64,000 nt of DNA from Stropharia rugosoannulata (GCA_028532985.1 JANCIK010000001.1:4774001-4838000); one strand, 5' to 3'; shown: positions 45,186-57,201, counted from the first letter of the stretch. The notes: generated by a model not told the origin, from the sequence alone. Translations and numbers: made by a program.

Positions 45186-48100
45186 ATGGGCAACAGTCCC
45201 TCAACATCCGAAGGTACGTATCGTTATCGTGGTCATAACTTCGTGTACTAATATTCTGATCAAATAATTCAGATCCCTCGTCGCGTCTTCGGAACAAAAC
45301 ATGTCACTGCCAACATAACATGTCAAAGAAAGGACGGAACTTGGTTATTTGTATAGATGGGACCGGTAATCAATTTGGTATAATGGTACGCAATAAAACA
45401 TTGATCATTTACTCCGTTCATACTCATAAAGCTGCGCTAGAACACCAACGTCATCGAGCTGTACAGCATGCTCAGCAAGGACGACGAATCGGACCAGCTC
45501 ACTTGGTATAACAGCGGAATCGGCACTTACGCCCGCCCATCATGGTGGTCATGGAAGTACTTGCTTCAAATAATTTTACATTTCATTGACATGGCCATTG
45601 CATGGTGCGTTAGACTTTCCATCGAGAGTATATATTATTCTCATGCCGATATAAAACATTAAGGAACTGTCAACGTACAATTCTGGCCGCATATAGGTGG
45701 TTATCGGATAACTACAAGACGGGCGATCGTATCTTTCTATTTGGTACGCAATTTGAGCCTTGCTATTCCCCAACCTTCAATATCTGACCATGGAGCAGGG
45801 TTCTCTCGCGGAGCCTTCCAGGTTCGGGTACTTTCCGCTATGATAGAAAAGGTGACCTTCAATTATTTTTCCATGAACGCATAGTAACTGACGGCTGTGT
45901 ACTATACTAAATTAGGTTGGCCTCTTACACAAGGGGAATGAAATGCAAATTCCATTGTGAGTTTAATTTTTACATGATAAGGATACCATTAAAAGGCAAT
46001 AATTGCAGCGCATACGAGTTATACTGTGACCCGGAGAGTGATAAACCCTTTTCCATCCCAGTATCTCAAGATGTCACATGGTATGAATGGATACGAAGCT
46101 GGTTTTACCCTACCTATACTCCCGAAACCCCAAAGAAAGGGATAAGTATGGCCCAACACTTCAAGAACACCTTCTCACGAGACGATGTCCGAGTTCATTT
46201 TGTGGGAGCTTGGTAAGTCTGTCGTCTTTCACTCCAATTATCATTGAATCCTTAGAAGCGAAATATACAGGGACACTGTGTCGTCTATCGGAGTCATGCG
46301 AGGCGCAAAGATGTTACCGGGAACAGTTGACGGGATGAAACATGTATGCTACTTCCGTCATGCTCTGGCGCTCGATGAGCGGCGCGTGAAGTTTTTGCCC
46401 GAATACGCATATGGGGGGACAACAATGCCACCTGCACCTTTGGATACGGATGTCCTCGCCTCTATTCCTCTTCAAAAACAATCCGAGACCAGCGCGCCAC
46501 CTGGATCAAATGATCCCCCGCAAATACGGGAAGTCTGGTTTGCAGGTACACACTCAGATATGTAAGTCAATTCACCTCTGATGAATCAAAGGTCTACCAC
46601 TAACTTTACTATATAAATAGCGGTGGTGGAAATATGGCCAATCCGGACATGAAACGCAGTCGGCCCCCCTTGAGATGGATGGTGTACGAGGCTCGAGGTC
46701 TAGGCCTGAGGACAAGGCTCTTTGGGCGTGAACTGCTACAAACGGAGAAGATTGAGTTCAAGGAGTCTCTCACTGGCATCTGGAAACTGTTCGAGCTATT
46801 CCCTTGGAGAAGGCTGACATACACGAGCGGTGACGCAGGGAAAGACGTTACTTACAGGTAAGTACCCTGTATTCCATGCGCTGAACAATCTGACAATAGT
46901 GTTAGGCCTCACCGTGGTGCAAATCGAAAGATTCAACTTGGTCAAAGAATACATACATCTGTTGTAGACGGTCTTCAAACCTATAACCCAAAGGCAGACC
47001 TTCCGGAAGGTGTCGAAAAGCTGTGGGAGGACCTGAAGTCCAACACAGAATCACAGGTTCGACTCTGGCAAGAAGGTGATGCAGATGCCTTCGTCAAACC
47101 TCTTGTGGCAGCTTTTGTCTGGAAGCAGGATTACAAATCATGGAGAACCATTCGTGAGATGGCTAGCTCTGGTATGTGATTCGACTTTAATAGGTTTAAC
47201 GCGCTGAAATCTCTTTTTCAAGGCGATGGATTGCAAGCGGTGTATGAAGAGGTTATCAGGTTTTTAATGTCAGCTACGGAGGACTACCAGGCCGAATATA
47301 AGGACAAGCAGCGTTTAATGGAAAATGTCATGTCGGTCTTTTCCACCAAGTCGTTAAGACTGCATGATTCTCTTGACCTCGGCAAAACTATGATCGAAGT
47401 GAGTACAACGTGGGAATTAGAACACCAAGAAGCGGCGTGGAAATTTTTCTCTGACTTCCTACAATGTGCGTTGAATATATGGGTTAGCTCTAGTTATTGA
47501 CATTTATCTACAGATTCGACTGAAATGTCTGTTCCTGTCGAGTTTCTTCGGTACAACGTACGTCGCTTTTGTGGGGGAAAAAGCGACAGATCGTATAACG
47601 TGTTGCGTAACATTGACTCAATCGATGGTGAGCTTTTTGGGTTGCATTACTTGCTCCTCGTTCTAACCACCAATTAAGACGAACCCTGGTGTGAATTGCA
47701 AACTTTCTTTGTTCAGAAACTCGTGGAATACGATCAAGATAGCCAATGGTTTTTGCCAAAAGCAGAAGATGTTCTGGGGAAGCATCCTATTAGTCTGGAC
47801 ATTCTGGATCAGATAAATTATCTAGTATCGAACGAATTGGTACTCCAGAACAGAAAGCAGCAACTTGGACGATTCTTAACCGTTTATCTAGTTGTAAGTT
47901 CTTCTTTAGAATCCCGAAAAATTGCTAACAGGTATGTAAAGGCCAGCGCCTGAAACTGGAAGGGCACACCGACACTGTCACTTCTGTAGCATTCTCACCA
48001 GATGGGACAAGAATAGTCTCTGGCTCAGAGGACATGTCACTCAGACTCTGGAACGCACAAACTGGGGAGAAACTTGAGCAACCTTTTACGGGGATTACCG

Positions 48101-48918
48101 ATCAAATCGACTGTGTGACATTCTCATCAGACGGAAAACTTATCGCCTCTCGGTTATCAAATGGGATATATCGCATCTGGGATATTGCAACAGGAAATAC
48201 AGAGGTTGAAGAGGAATGTCCACGTCTTCCAAAATTTATCCTTTCGGTACCGGATTCATCAGATGGCAAACTCGAGTTGGATTCTCCTGTCAATACAATT
48301 CGCAGAAGTAGCACTCTGACTGGAAGTGACGTTACATGGTTGGAAGAACGCATAGGCTCCGTAAAGTCTGTGGCGTTCTCGCACAATGGAGAAACAGTGC
48401 AAATTGGTTCTCTGGATGGCACGAGCATGATCTGGAATGAACAACCACGGAAGCAGCCTGACAACGAACAGCCGCAAACATACAGCTTCCAGGTCCTCCC
48501 CATCGCATTCTCTCCTGATGGGAAACGTATGATTTCAGGCTCAGAAAGTTGCCACACAATTTGGCAATGGGATCTTGAAACAAAAATGCGAGATGGGCCG
48601 CCGCTGATAGGACACAATGCCCCAGTTTCTTCGTTGAATTTCTCGCAAGACGGAAAACATATAGTCTCCGGGTCAGAAGATAAAACAGTCCGTGTTTGGG
48701 ATGCAACTACGGGGATGCCGATCGGACAGGAGCTGCGGGGACATTGCGGAGATATATACTCAGTTGCCTTTTCTCCAGGCGGAACGGAGATCGTCTCTGG
48801 ATCGATAGATCAGACTATTCGAGTTTGGGATCTCTCCCCCAAATTCTGGGACCGTGACATTGGGGTTAATAATCTACTGGTTCCGCCGCTCATCATCCTT
48901 CCTGCGCCCACTCTATGA
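45186..48918 (+). CDS. DUF2235 (Tle1-like alpha/beta hydrolase) - WD40 repeat fusion protein
   Basis: Fourteen exons (45186-45213, 45273-45385, 45441-45604, 45664-45743, 45799-45851, 45916-45956, 46009-46212, 46271-46561, 46621-46857, 46906-47171, 47223-47465, 47514-47627, 47679-47893, 47932-48918) total 3036 nt, 1011 aa, in frame throughout. The N-terminal DUF2235 domain (about 40-400) has LVICIDGTGNQFG, the nucleophile GFSRGAFQVR, VHFVGAWDTVSSIG and GTHSDIGGG. DUF2235 is the catalytic domain of type VI secretion phospholipase Tle1. A helical linker follows (400-685), then at least six WD40 repeats (from LEGHTDTVTSVAFSPDGTRI to VSGSIDQTIRVWDL). The protein begins MGNSPST, which fits the N-myristoylation pattern. 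There is no NTPase domain. A lipid-hydrolase effector controlled by a WD40 sensor is an inference. Confidence 0.92.
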
Positions 48919-49984
48919 TTCTATTCATTGGGCCGACCTTCATAGCTGCATCCTATACAACTTTTATCTATTCGCATGACCATTGCCGCTTCACCCACTA
49001 CTTCCAAGCTTTCCTGGTTCTTTATCATCCATGTTTTTTAACGCACACTATGTACAGGGCACTTGATTGCAGCTCTCCTATTATTGGTCTGCCGGCCATT
49101 AGCTGAACCTCCTCACATCAATATCTCGTCCACTTATTGGGACAGGTACACTAGCATACTAGGTTCTTTCCCGGATACACACCATTTCCCAGCATTTCCC
49201 CTGCTATCAAGTTCGTTTCATTTCCTTAGTAACTAAGTACTCGGGCCGTCCTTCATCTGCATACTCTCTGATTCCGTTTAATCTGCTGACTCCTCCTTTT
49301 CCGGTTAGGACTATCTCCCTCTCAGTAGTACGCACTTACGCATACAATTTATCCCGCGCCCCACGTGTCTCACTATTTAGTAATATTCTCTTCAATATAT
49401 TCTCCTCGAATATTGAATATCATGTACTTGAAATTCTGCCCTGCTTTGCTCCGACATTTCTTGCTAAAATATAAGTTGGAGTTTGTAAACAAAAAATAAA
49501 ACAATCAGTTCAGCATGAAATACACCCAAAATTCATACCCTTACACTGCTGGCGCTCAACTATTTATATCAGCCAAAAAGGTGTTGTCATATACGTCTTG
49601 TATTTGTTTCGTCGTTTAAGGCCTGCAAATAGGCTTGAAACTGCCTCGGGGTTAGCATGAACGGCAAGCCCGATAAGTACTTCTCGGCCAAAACGGTGGT
49701 CAAATAAACATGACGTATTTGACGACCTGTTTTTGGGCACCAAAAATTGGTGGACGCCGGCAGTGTTAATTGGAGTGATCTGGCTCACTTTCCACACTCT
49801 ACGCAGTGGCTGAGGCTGTTCTCGACAAAGGCGTGTGAATGTGAATTCACCTCGCAGTTTCCCACATGCAACATTTTTGTGCATAGCTGTTGCAGACATA
49901 TATTAGGTTATATTTCACATGATTTTGACTTTTGGGTACATGCGGACCAGGCAAGGATTCGTTGTGACTCGTGAAAATCCGGCT
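48919..49984. other. Intergenic
   Basis: 1 kb downstream of the WD40 gene. A 111-codon minus-strand frame (49899-49564) has no motif. No gene is called. Confidence 0.35.
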
Positions 49985-50985
49985 GCCTAAAAATCTCACC
50001 TGATACATCTGTTCCATCATCAATGTCTTCTCGTGTACACACCCAATCACCTGTTTTTCCTACCATGCCCAACTCATGGAGTGTACATTCAACGAGCGCG
50101 GGCGTAGTGCGGGCAAAGCAATGTGTGGCGGAGTCTGAAATAATGTATCTTACTTCGGATAAAGCTGTGCCGTGTTGACGTATCTATTCTCGACTTTTGA
50201 TTTCTACCTCGACTGTGCGTCAGTACTGCCTCTCGGGTACACAAACATATACTATACCACCTGGAAGAAAGTCCGAGGTGAAGATTTCAAGATGTGATTT
50301 CTGTATGCTACAGTGAGATTCGGCGCACAGGCCCACTCGCCGGCTCAGGATTAAATGTAAGGGAACTGTCTGCATCGTCCCTCTACGCTCTCCCGTCTTA
50401 TGCTTTTGGCTATGTGCGTCGATTACTGGATCAGCTACACAATTCTTGCATGATCCTCGTTCTAGCATGTCCCATGGTTGTTATCGTTCAGTCCCACCCA
50501 GTTCCGTCTTTGCTTGCAGTCGCGTCCCTACCGGGTTCTAGGCATCCGTGCATCCACTTCTGGATTTCTGGGTGTCACGTCTTATCATGACGCGGAATCA
50601 AAGTTGAATCAAGTTTCAAAATGAATGCGGACCGCGCTGACATCAAGCCCCCCACACCCACTCGTACTACCTTCACTGCTTAGCGTTCATGTAGTAACCA
50701 TCGCTCCACTCTCGCAGGTCTTACTTGTTTCTGTTGATTTATGTGTAAGCCTCATCAAAGTGATCTCACTTCTCCCCAAGTTTCATGTTTACTCACGTTA
50801 TACTGTCCGGGCAAAGGATTCGCAGACAGGTCACTAGTCTGCAAGTTCGAGGCCGTATATCCAGGGACATGCGGGACATGCAAACGATTGGTCGTGCGAA
50901 TCCGTCCGCCCAAGAATCCTGCCTGATAAACCTACGCACTCCGCAGATACCGAAGGTTGCCACCTGGTCGTAACAAGGTAGATTA
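49985..50985. repeat. Dispersed repeat, copy B
   Basis: Direct copy of 41330-42345, about 8.65 kb away. The copies differ at many positions and by small indels, so they are not a recent duplication. Together they bracket the DUF2235-WD40 gene. Confidence 0.75.
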
Positions 50986-51164
50986 TTAACAGAATGAAGC
51001 TGAGCATTATTCTCACATAATACATTTATTTTGAGATTTATCGAAGTCAGTCCAATCACAGGCAGACTAGAGGCTAGAGCACATGGCCTATATTCGGAAC
51101 GCGATGCCCATCACTGATAGGTCTTTATCAGAACAAATTTGACATTAGAATTGCGCCACCCGGT

Positions 51165-51208
51165 TATAAAAGCGGATGTACTGTGAGCACAATTCCCCAG
51201 CTGTGCTC
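51165..51208 (+). promoter_or_regulatory. Core promoter of His/Ala-rich member 4
   Basis: TATAAAA at 51165-51171 followed 33 nt after its start by CAGCTGTGCTC (51198-51208), one base different from the 11-mer in members 1-3. The ATG lies at 51262. Confidence 0.62.
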
Positions 51209-51261
51209 ATTTACATCGTCCATTCCGACCAAGGTTCCTCGCCGGCCGAGATACCAACATC

Positions 51262-51863
51262 ATGCGTTTCTTCACTCTATTTGCTGCCTTTGCCCTTCTC
51301 TGGACAAGTGTTTTCGCGGCGTGGCCACAGTCCGGCCGGCTTCAAAGAAGAAGCTTGGACAGGCGTAGCGGATCGGTTATACTTGCTGTATGTAATAGGA
51401 TGGCTATTCATTCACGGCGTTTACTGACCGTTACTTTGATCAGCGGAGAGGCTTCCAAGCCAGGTCATATCTGACAAGGCGATCACAGGATAGCGACAAA
51501 GTAGACGCTGCTGCTTATCATGCGCACGAGAAAGCACATCAAGCTCACACTGATGCAGCACAAATGCACGCAGATGCCGCTCGGGAGCATAAAGCTGCCG
51601 AACTTGCCCACCATGGTCCTGGTGGCGACCCTACAAAAGCCCTGCATCACTACAACACGTATGCAGAGCATCTGTTGAAGTCGGAAGAACACCGCACTCA
51701 AGCGGAAGCCCACTCAGACGTGTTGCGATCTCCAGGGCCTCTCAATAATCATCATCTTGAACAAGGAGATCTTTCGCATCTTCATGCTGTGGCTTCGAAG
51801 AATAGAGCATCGATGTCCCGAGATAGCGCACAGAGGTCCATAGAGAAGATATCTACGCATTAG
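51262..51863 (+). CDS. Secreted His/Ala-rich heptad-repeat protein, family member 4
   Basis: Exons 51262-51387 and 51444-51863 total 546 nt, 181 aa. Exon 1 is 126 nt, the same length as in member 1. The signal peptide MRFFTLFAAFALLWTSVFA begins MRFF like the palindrome copies. The pro-region is packed with dibasic sites (LQRR, LDRR, ILA|RR, YLTRR), the third falling exactly at the phase-0 intron as in the other members. The mature part has 18 histidines and heptads such as AHTDAAQ MHADAAR EHKAAEL. The second half is less regular (ALHHYNTYAEHLLKSEEH, DLSHLHAVASKN). It starts about 280 bp after dispersed repeat copy B. Confidence 0.82.
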
Positions 51864-52644
51864 TATACAAGCAGCTCTTCGTATAGAGATAATTGACATA
51901 GTCTGTCGGAGTACAGTACATACCGTAATTCCTTTGTTGGAGTTGGCCAAGCCAGCATCGGTGATGGAGCTCATTAATTGGAATGGACATTAGTAATTAG
52001 ATTACTAATCTACCTACGTACAGAATTTTCTAGTAAATACTCCGTAGTGTATTTAAGCGCCCATAGGGCAACCCAATAAACAACCTTTTATTCGTCTATC
52101 TTTCCAATATCCTTCAAATTAGAAGTATATGTATCTCCACGCGTATGAGGCTATAAGTTAGCATATTACACTGAAAACCTCGTATGAACCTATATCAATG
52201 CATACATATCATGGTATGTCCAAAAGTCGCCGACAGCAAACGTGGGATGTCAAGTATCTTGAACTCCAACGTTCATCATGCATAACACTACAGCTATACA
52301 GAGGCCGTATACTTACATGTATCATCCGTCTGCTCTTTTCAACTGAGAAATACTTGGTCGGCAACGAACTTTGGCATGTAACACGGCTTGAGTAAGCTTG
52401 CCATAGACTGTGTGCCCTCCAGTTTTGTGCCACTGACTAGTCAGTCCGCCTGAATATGGGTATGGCGCCATTGCTGCCTTACTACCAGGACAAGTCAATA
52501 TTTTCTAGCATGCGTGAGCTCCTGCTACGGTAATGCTTCCTGGTGTATAGCATAAACAACATTCTTCAATTATTATTCCTTGAACACACAGGATCGGTGT
52601 CACGGAAGAATGGCACCTTGATCCGTCGGATGCATTGAACATAC
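51864..52644. other. Intergenic
   Basis: 780 bp between the convergent 3' ends of His/Ala-rich member 4 and the CE16 gene. No gene is visible. Confidence 0.4.
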
Positions 52645-53813
52645 CTAGCTTAACCACGTCGTCCACTTATTTCCCTGCCCCTGAATGGCTTGCGCAACTC
52701 CCATCGCAACAATCCTATCAGCCTGCTCGCTCGGGTGGAGTTCGTCGTACCTTTCAATCAGTCATGTACATGCCGGAAAGTTAAAAAATATAATAAAAAT
52801 GGCTCAGAAGGTGTGCATACCAAAGGTAGCTGTCCCTGTCGGTCCCTTCGACGGTGGTGCAGGACCCGATGTCGCCGTTGAGCTGGAAGACGCATGAGTT
52901 GACTGCGCCAGTGATGTTAAGCGGCGCTGTTCCGTTCAAGTACGACTCTGGATGGGCGTACATGTCCGCAAAGAGCGAGTAGGAGTCGAAAATTCCTGTA
53001 AGGAAGGATATTGCGTGTTAGTACCTGCCCATATCATAATTTGATTATCTAATTATTTACCGATGTGGGCGCCGGGCAAAGTGGGTGCGAGGTCGTTGAG
53101 CATAAGTTTGGTCAGCATGTTCCCGGAGAGCACGAGCTCTGTCATGAATACATTCCACTCAGTTGTGTTCCGCTGAGCGGACCAGAAGCGGTTCGGGTAC
53201 GACGTAGCTGAATAGAGCGGTACCAGCTGAAGGGGGATCATCTATGGACATAATAAGTATGAGTGGGGACTCATCAAAACACTCAGAATATTACAAAACT
53301 CACGTTCTGGAACAGGAAGTTACGCGCGCCACTGGCATAAAGGATCTTGACCCAGTCCACCATGCACTCGGTGACGGGAACAAGGCTCGCATTCCCATCG
53401 CTCCCAGTGAGCAGGGCATTTGCGCCTACATCGTTTGTCCCGATCCACAGCGTGTAGACCGTCCGCAGTGGATCCAGGTGACCGCTCCCCACTGTCGCAT
53501 TTAAATACGCGGGGATCTGGGACTCGAGTACAGAGGGAAAGGGGCGCGGGGTGATGTTGTTCGAGCACGTCGCGCCCGAGCGGGCGAAGGGGAACAAGCT
53601 CACGTGGGCATCGCCCGCGGCGTACACGGGCCAGGGTGTTCCTCCATTGGATATTGCGACGACGTCGGTGTAGCTGTCTCCGAATGTGACCAGGTTTTTT
53701 ATCTGTCCAGGCCTGACGCCCCTATCATGAGCGGCCGCTATGGTACAATACACGGAGGAAAGCAGAATCAACTGGGCGGTCAAGATATAAGGGACCATGA
53801 TGGTTCTGGTCAA
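52645..53813 (-). CDS. Secreted SGNH/GDSL acetylesterase, CE16 type
   Basis: Carbohydrate esterase of the SGNH fold, likely releasing acetyl groups from hemicellulose oligosaccharides outside the cell. Four exons (53813-53304, 53241-53061, 52995-52821, 52750-52645) total 972 nt, 323 aa. The signal peptide is within MVPYILTAQLILLSSVYC; a Met five codons earlier opens the frame. Block I is NLVTFGDSYTDVV with the catalytic Ser. The Gly block lies in FARSGATCSN, block III is YTLWIGTNDVG with the Asn, and block V is WYDELHPSEQADR with the Asp-His pair. The order and the FGDSYTD / GTNDVG / DELHP wording match CE16. The tail QGNKWTTWLS ends the protein without a binding module. Confidence 0.92.
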
Positions 53814-56233
53814 TTGTAGGGTTCACAGAAGATACGCGGAGGAGTGCAGGGCCGTGGAGAGACAGTCCGGGGATGTATTTAAGTTAGACAAGATCCCTGA
53901 ATAATCCAGAGAACGCCGCTAATAGTTGTCAAGCATGGGCAAGTGACGAAATACGTAAGACAGAGAAGATAATCCAGTATTTCTTGTAGACGCATCAAGC
54001 ATTTCAATTATACAATCTTGTTAATAGTATCTTCTCTTTCATTGATCACGTTAGTACGCGGAGAAATTATTTACTGAGCATTGGAGATTAAGGAAACGGA
54101 AATGCAAGAAGCCGCGTGATTACTGTACTTCTACCTCATCATATACAGAGTACATATGGTACAGAATATTATCTGCTGATCATATCTAAGTAGGAGTCGG
54201 CATGAGCGTCTCCGGTACACGGTCCGGAGCTACGCCTTGAAGCTTGAAGCTTGAGCTTGAATATTGAATGCTACAGTTGTTGTCGAAATTAGAATCTAAA
54301 GAGCTATAGTATGCAGGAGAATGCTACGCCAATCTATGTGTGCACTGAATAGATGTCGATACAGTCCATATGTTCGTGTCCCAGGCATTCTACGAGTACC
54401 GTGCAAGTTCTTTTACTGCGAATCCAGACCTCCTCCATGCTTCTGGGGTGGAAACTGCCAGACATAAGAAGCTCCGGCACAACAGAATTCCGAGAAAGGA
54501 TGCGGAAAGTATGCGGATACTTATGTAAATGTCGTGTTGCGCCAACTACTACGTGCGGATTCCCGTAACACCGTGGGGCGTCCTTAAACGTGTTTTAATC
54601 AAGGTGATCTTTGTGTAGAAGGGGGCACGCTGGGGAGGTCGTGATACTCTCAGGAAGCTCTCAGGCCTCAAGAGAGCACAGATCCGGGCCGTTATATTGC
54701 GCATCCGGCCCCCACCCTCTACAATGACCTTGCAATGACCCTAATATATGGGTCCTCTTCTGCATAAGTACGTGGTAGCACTCATATGCTGCAAATAATA
54801 CACCGAGGAAAATGCTATTATGACATAGTTTACTAGAAAATGCCCTCCTTTTGAAATCCGCCCCGTAAGCGTCAGACCGGCTGACATGAATTCAAGAAGT
54901 ACATACGCTGATGATTGGAACAACGTTGGAAGCAAGTTGGAAGTACGGAAGCGCAACCTGTCGGCGGAGTCTGAATAATTTGATCGCAAGAAGCCGACGG
55001 TGCCGCATTGACTTTGTTGACGTGTCTATTCTTGACCTTTGACTTCTACCTTGACTCTACCCCCGGTCTGACGCGAGAACTCCTGCTATGGCCTCTGGGT
55101 CATTAAAACATTCAGGCACGATTACTGAATATGTGAATTCTGAATGTTAAAAATAGAGGCAGGGCGACAGTTTGGGGTGAATTTGTGGTAGGGAATAGGA
55201 TGATGAAGCTTCAACCTCACGCATCGACCTTTTCTTTGTGAGCCAGGTGCATCCCCCATTCCTGCTACTTTCTATATCTGCATCCCAAAAAAATTATTCA
55301 TGTTTCCCAGTAACGCGATATTTGCCTGGACCCATGTCTCTCCTGTGTGTCGCAGACTGCAGTTCCGGAGTCTCGTACGCATTTTTCAGGATCATACGCA
55401 AGAGAAACCTTTCATGGCCTGCTCTGTGCTACACTCGCCATGACGTGGGCACGATTCCTATCTATGATCCATAGTATGTTATGGAACTGCGGCCTGCTTC
55501 TGTCCTCTTGCCTCGTTTCGCATTGCATGCCTTCACAACGTCCTCAAGTAGGCAGGGCCCCAAGGGTCAACACGGCGTCACGTAAACCGGGTCATTGCAC
55601 ATTACAAAACTTCTCCACTCCACCGTCGCTTTTTGTGGGCCTGTTCTGACTCATCCCTTTTTGTCCCCGCCTATATCCTTCTTTCTGTTTTATGTCCCTT
55701 TTTAGTCGACTTTTTGACATATCCCCCCTTCCCAAGGGTCCCTGGGGCCTGCATCCCTTTCACATCGCGCCCTGCTTCAATACGTGGTTCTTCATCTGAT
55801 TTTCACTTCACATTTGTCCCTTCATTTTTAAATATATTTTGCTCGACATCCCGCCTTTGTTGCCGACATCTCCCATCTCCATGAGCGACGTGTAACCCAA
55901 GTGTAACCTATAAATCACCTTCAAGACGTTCAGCAGCCCGGGGACATTCTCTCCACACTAGATACCTCGAATTATCACCACCCCCGCCTTTTTAAATCGA
56001 CTCCCCCGTAGGTTCAATACCAACCTTCTCTCCACTTTGGTCCCGACGCCGCGTGGTATACCGCATATCGGTCATTTACGTTCCCATCCTTCTTACTCAG
56101 TCGTAGGTGAGCAATAATAAATGATAGATTGTCAATGGTACAAACAACTCGTACACACATGGTGAGTTCAGACAACAGACGGCCGGGGAAGAATTAACGG
56201 GGTCTGCTCAGCATATCATGACTATTGCTTCAG
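53814..56233. other. Intergenic, with a fragment of the dispersed repeat
   Basis: 2.4 kb without a supported gene. Near 54230-54260 a run of short ttgaagc-type units occurs, and 54960-55080 resembles part of the dispersed repeat (listed separately). Pyrimidine-rich stretches around 55640-56040 may be promoter or UTR sequence. Confidence 0.4.
54960..55080. repeat. Dispersed repeat, fragment C
   Basis: Shares the succession cggagtctgaa...taatt, gttgacgtgtctattct, gacctttgacttctacctt with copies A and B in the same orientation. Only this short part is recognisable. Confidence 0.5.
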
Positions 56234-56587
56234 TCATCCCTGGGTCCAAGTCCCTGCGCCGGTGAACGTCTGCGTGTCGGCTGGTCCGCCACTGATAGCG
56301 CCTTTAATCGTCATCCCCTTGCTAGTCTTCATGAAGATCGTGCCGTTTCCAATGCTCCCGCGGAAGGTCTGGTATCCAGCAATGTCTCCGCCATCGTAGA
56401 GCACGGTGAGGCTCTTCTGGCCAGACCAGAATTTAGGGACGATGATGTCCGAGTTGACATTGAAAGTCGTGGGTACCACTCCCTCGTCGTGGTCGTTGGG
56501 ATTGACCCAGCTTCCTCCCTTGACCGTGAACTTGCTGTACTGGAAGGGCTCTTCCGCGTTGATGGTTCCGTAGGTGACTAAAGACAT
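56234..56587 (-). CDS. Small beta-rich cytosolic protein, family unknown
   Basis: Intron-less frame of 117 residues starting MSLVTYGTINAEEPF. It has no signal peptide, cysteine or transmembrane segment. It alternates polar and hydrophobic residues with many Gly, Thr and Val (FTVKGGSWVNPNDHDEG, SLTVLYDGGDIAGYQTF, TFTGAGTWTQG), which suggests an all-beta fold. Composition and size recall small fruiting-body lectins or stress proteins, but I cannot assign a family. The frame continues 54 codons upstream of this Met into pyrimidine-rich, 5'-UTR-like sequence, so the inner Met was chosen. Confidence 0.6.
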   Translation of the reverse strand: MSLVTYGTINAEEPFQYSKFTVKGGSWVNPNDHDEGVVPTTFNVNSDIIVPKFWSGQKSLTVLYDGGDIAGYQTFRGSIGNGTIFMKTSKGMTIKGAISGGPADTQTFTGAGTWTQG

Positions 56588-57201
56588 GCTGGGTGGTGTA
56601 GAGCGAGAGTAACTGTAAGAAGCGGGTATGTAATACGGTGTTCGAGCAAAGTCAGACTTACTTGACTTATTGCGAGTTTGAGAAACAGATGTTTGGATGT
56701 AATGACTGCTCGCCAGGGGACGTTTTATACTCCCAAAGCCTGCCCACATCAGCGTGGAACCTCACGAATGGCTATGCTGCATGGAAGGTTACCAACCATA
56801 GTATCATGGAAGTCAAATTATCAGAGGTTCGATCCGACAGGTCACTGCACTTGGGATGGATGCTTCATCTAACCAGACGTCTACAATCATGGAGTCGTTC
56901 GTTTATCCTTGAGCCTGTAAAACCGGCTTGGGATCTCTGCCATTTAAATGTATGGCCTCGTCAAAATGGATGAAGAGAAGTCATTTTATATGACGGTCCG
57001 ATACGTCAGCTTCTTCAAAACCGGTTTCTGCTCGTCTCATCCTGGACGTTGGAGACCGTTCTCGCACTTTACAATGTATGAACCACGAACAAAATATTCA
57101 CATTAGATGCCTAGAGACGGATGCCAATTTAATCAACTGTTAGTACGGTGGGCTGGTTTAGTACGCACACTGTTATAAATCATGTATATAATGTACAAAT
57201 A
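56588..57201. other. Intergenic
   Basis: 600 bp between two minus-strand genes. Nothing recognised. Confidence 0.35.

Noticed and set aside
48102..48706. Long minus-strand frames opposite the WD40 repeats
   Set aside because: They are antisense shadows of a strong multi-exon plus-strand gene.
41330..50985. Copies A and B as LTRs of a retrotransposon
   Set aside because: The 7.6 kb between them has no gag, protease, reverse transcriptase or integrase, and the copies are diverged; the internal gene is a cellular DUF2235-WD40 gene.
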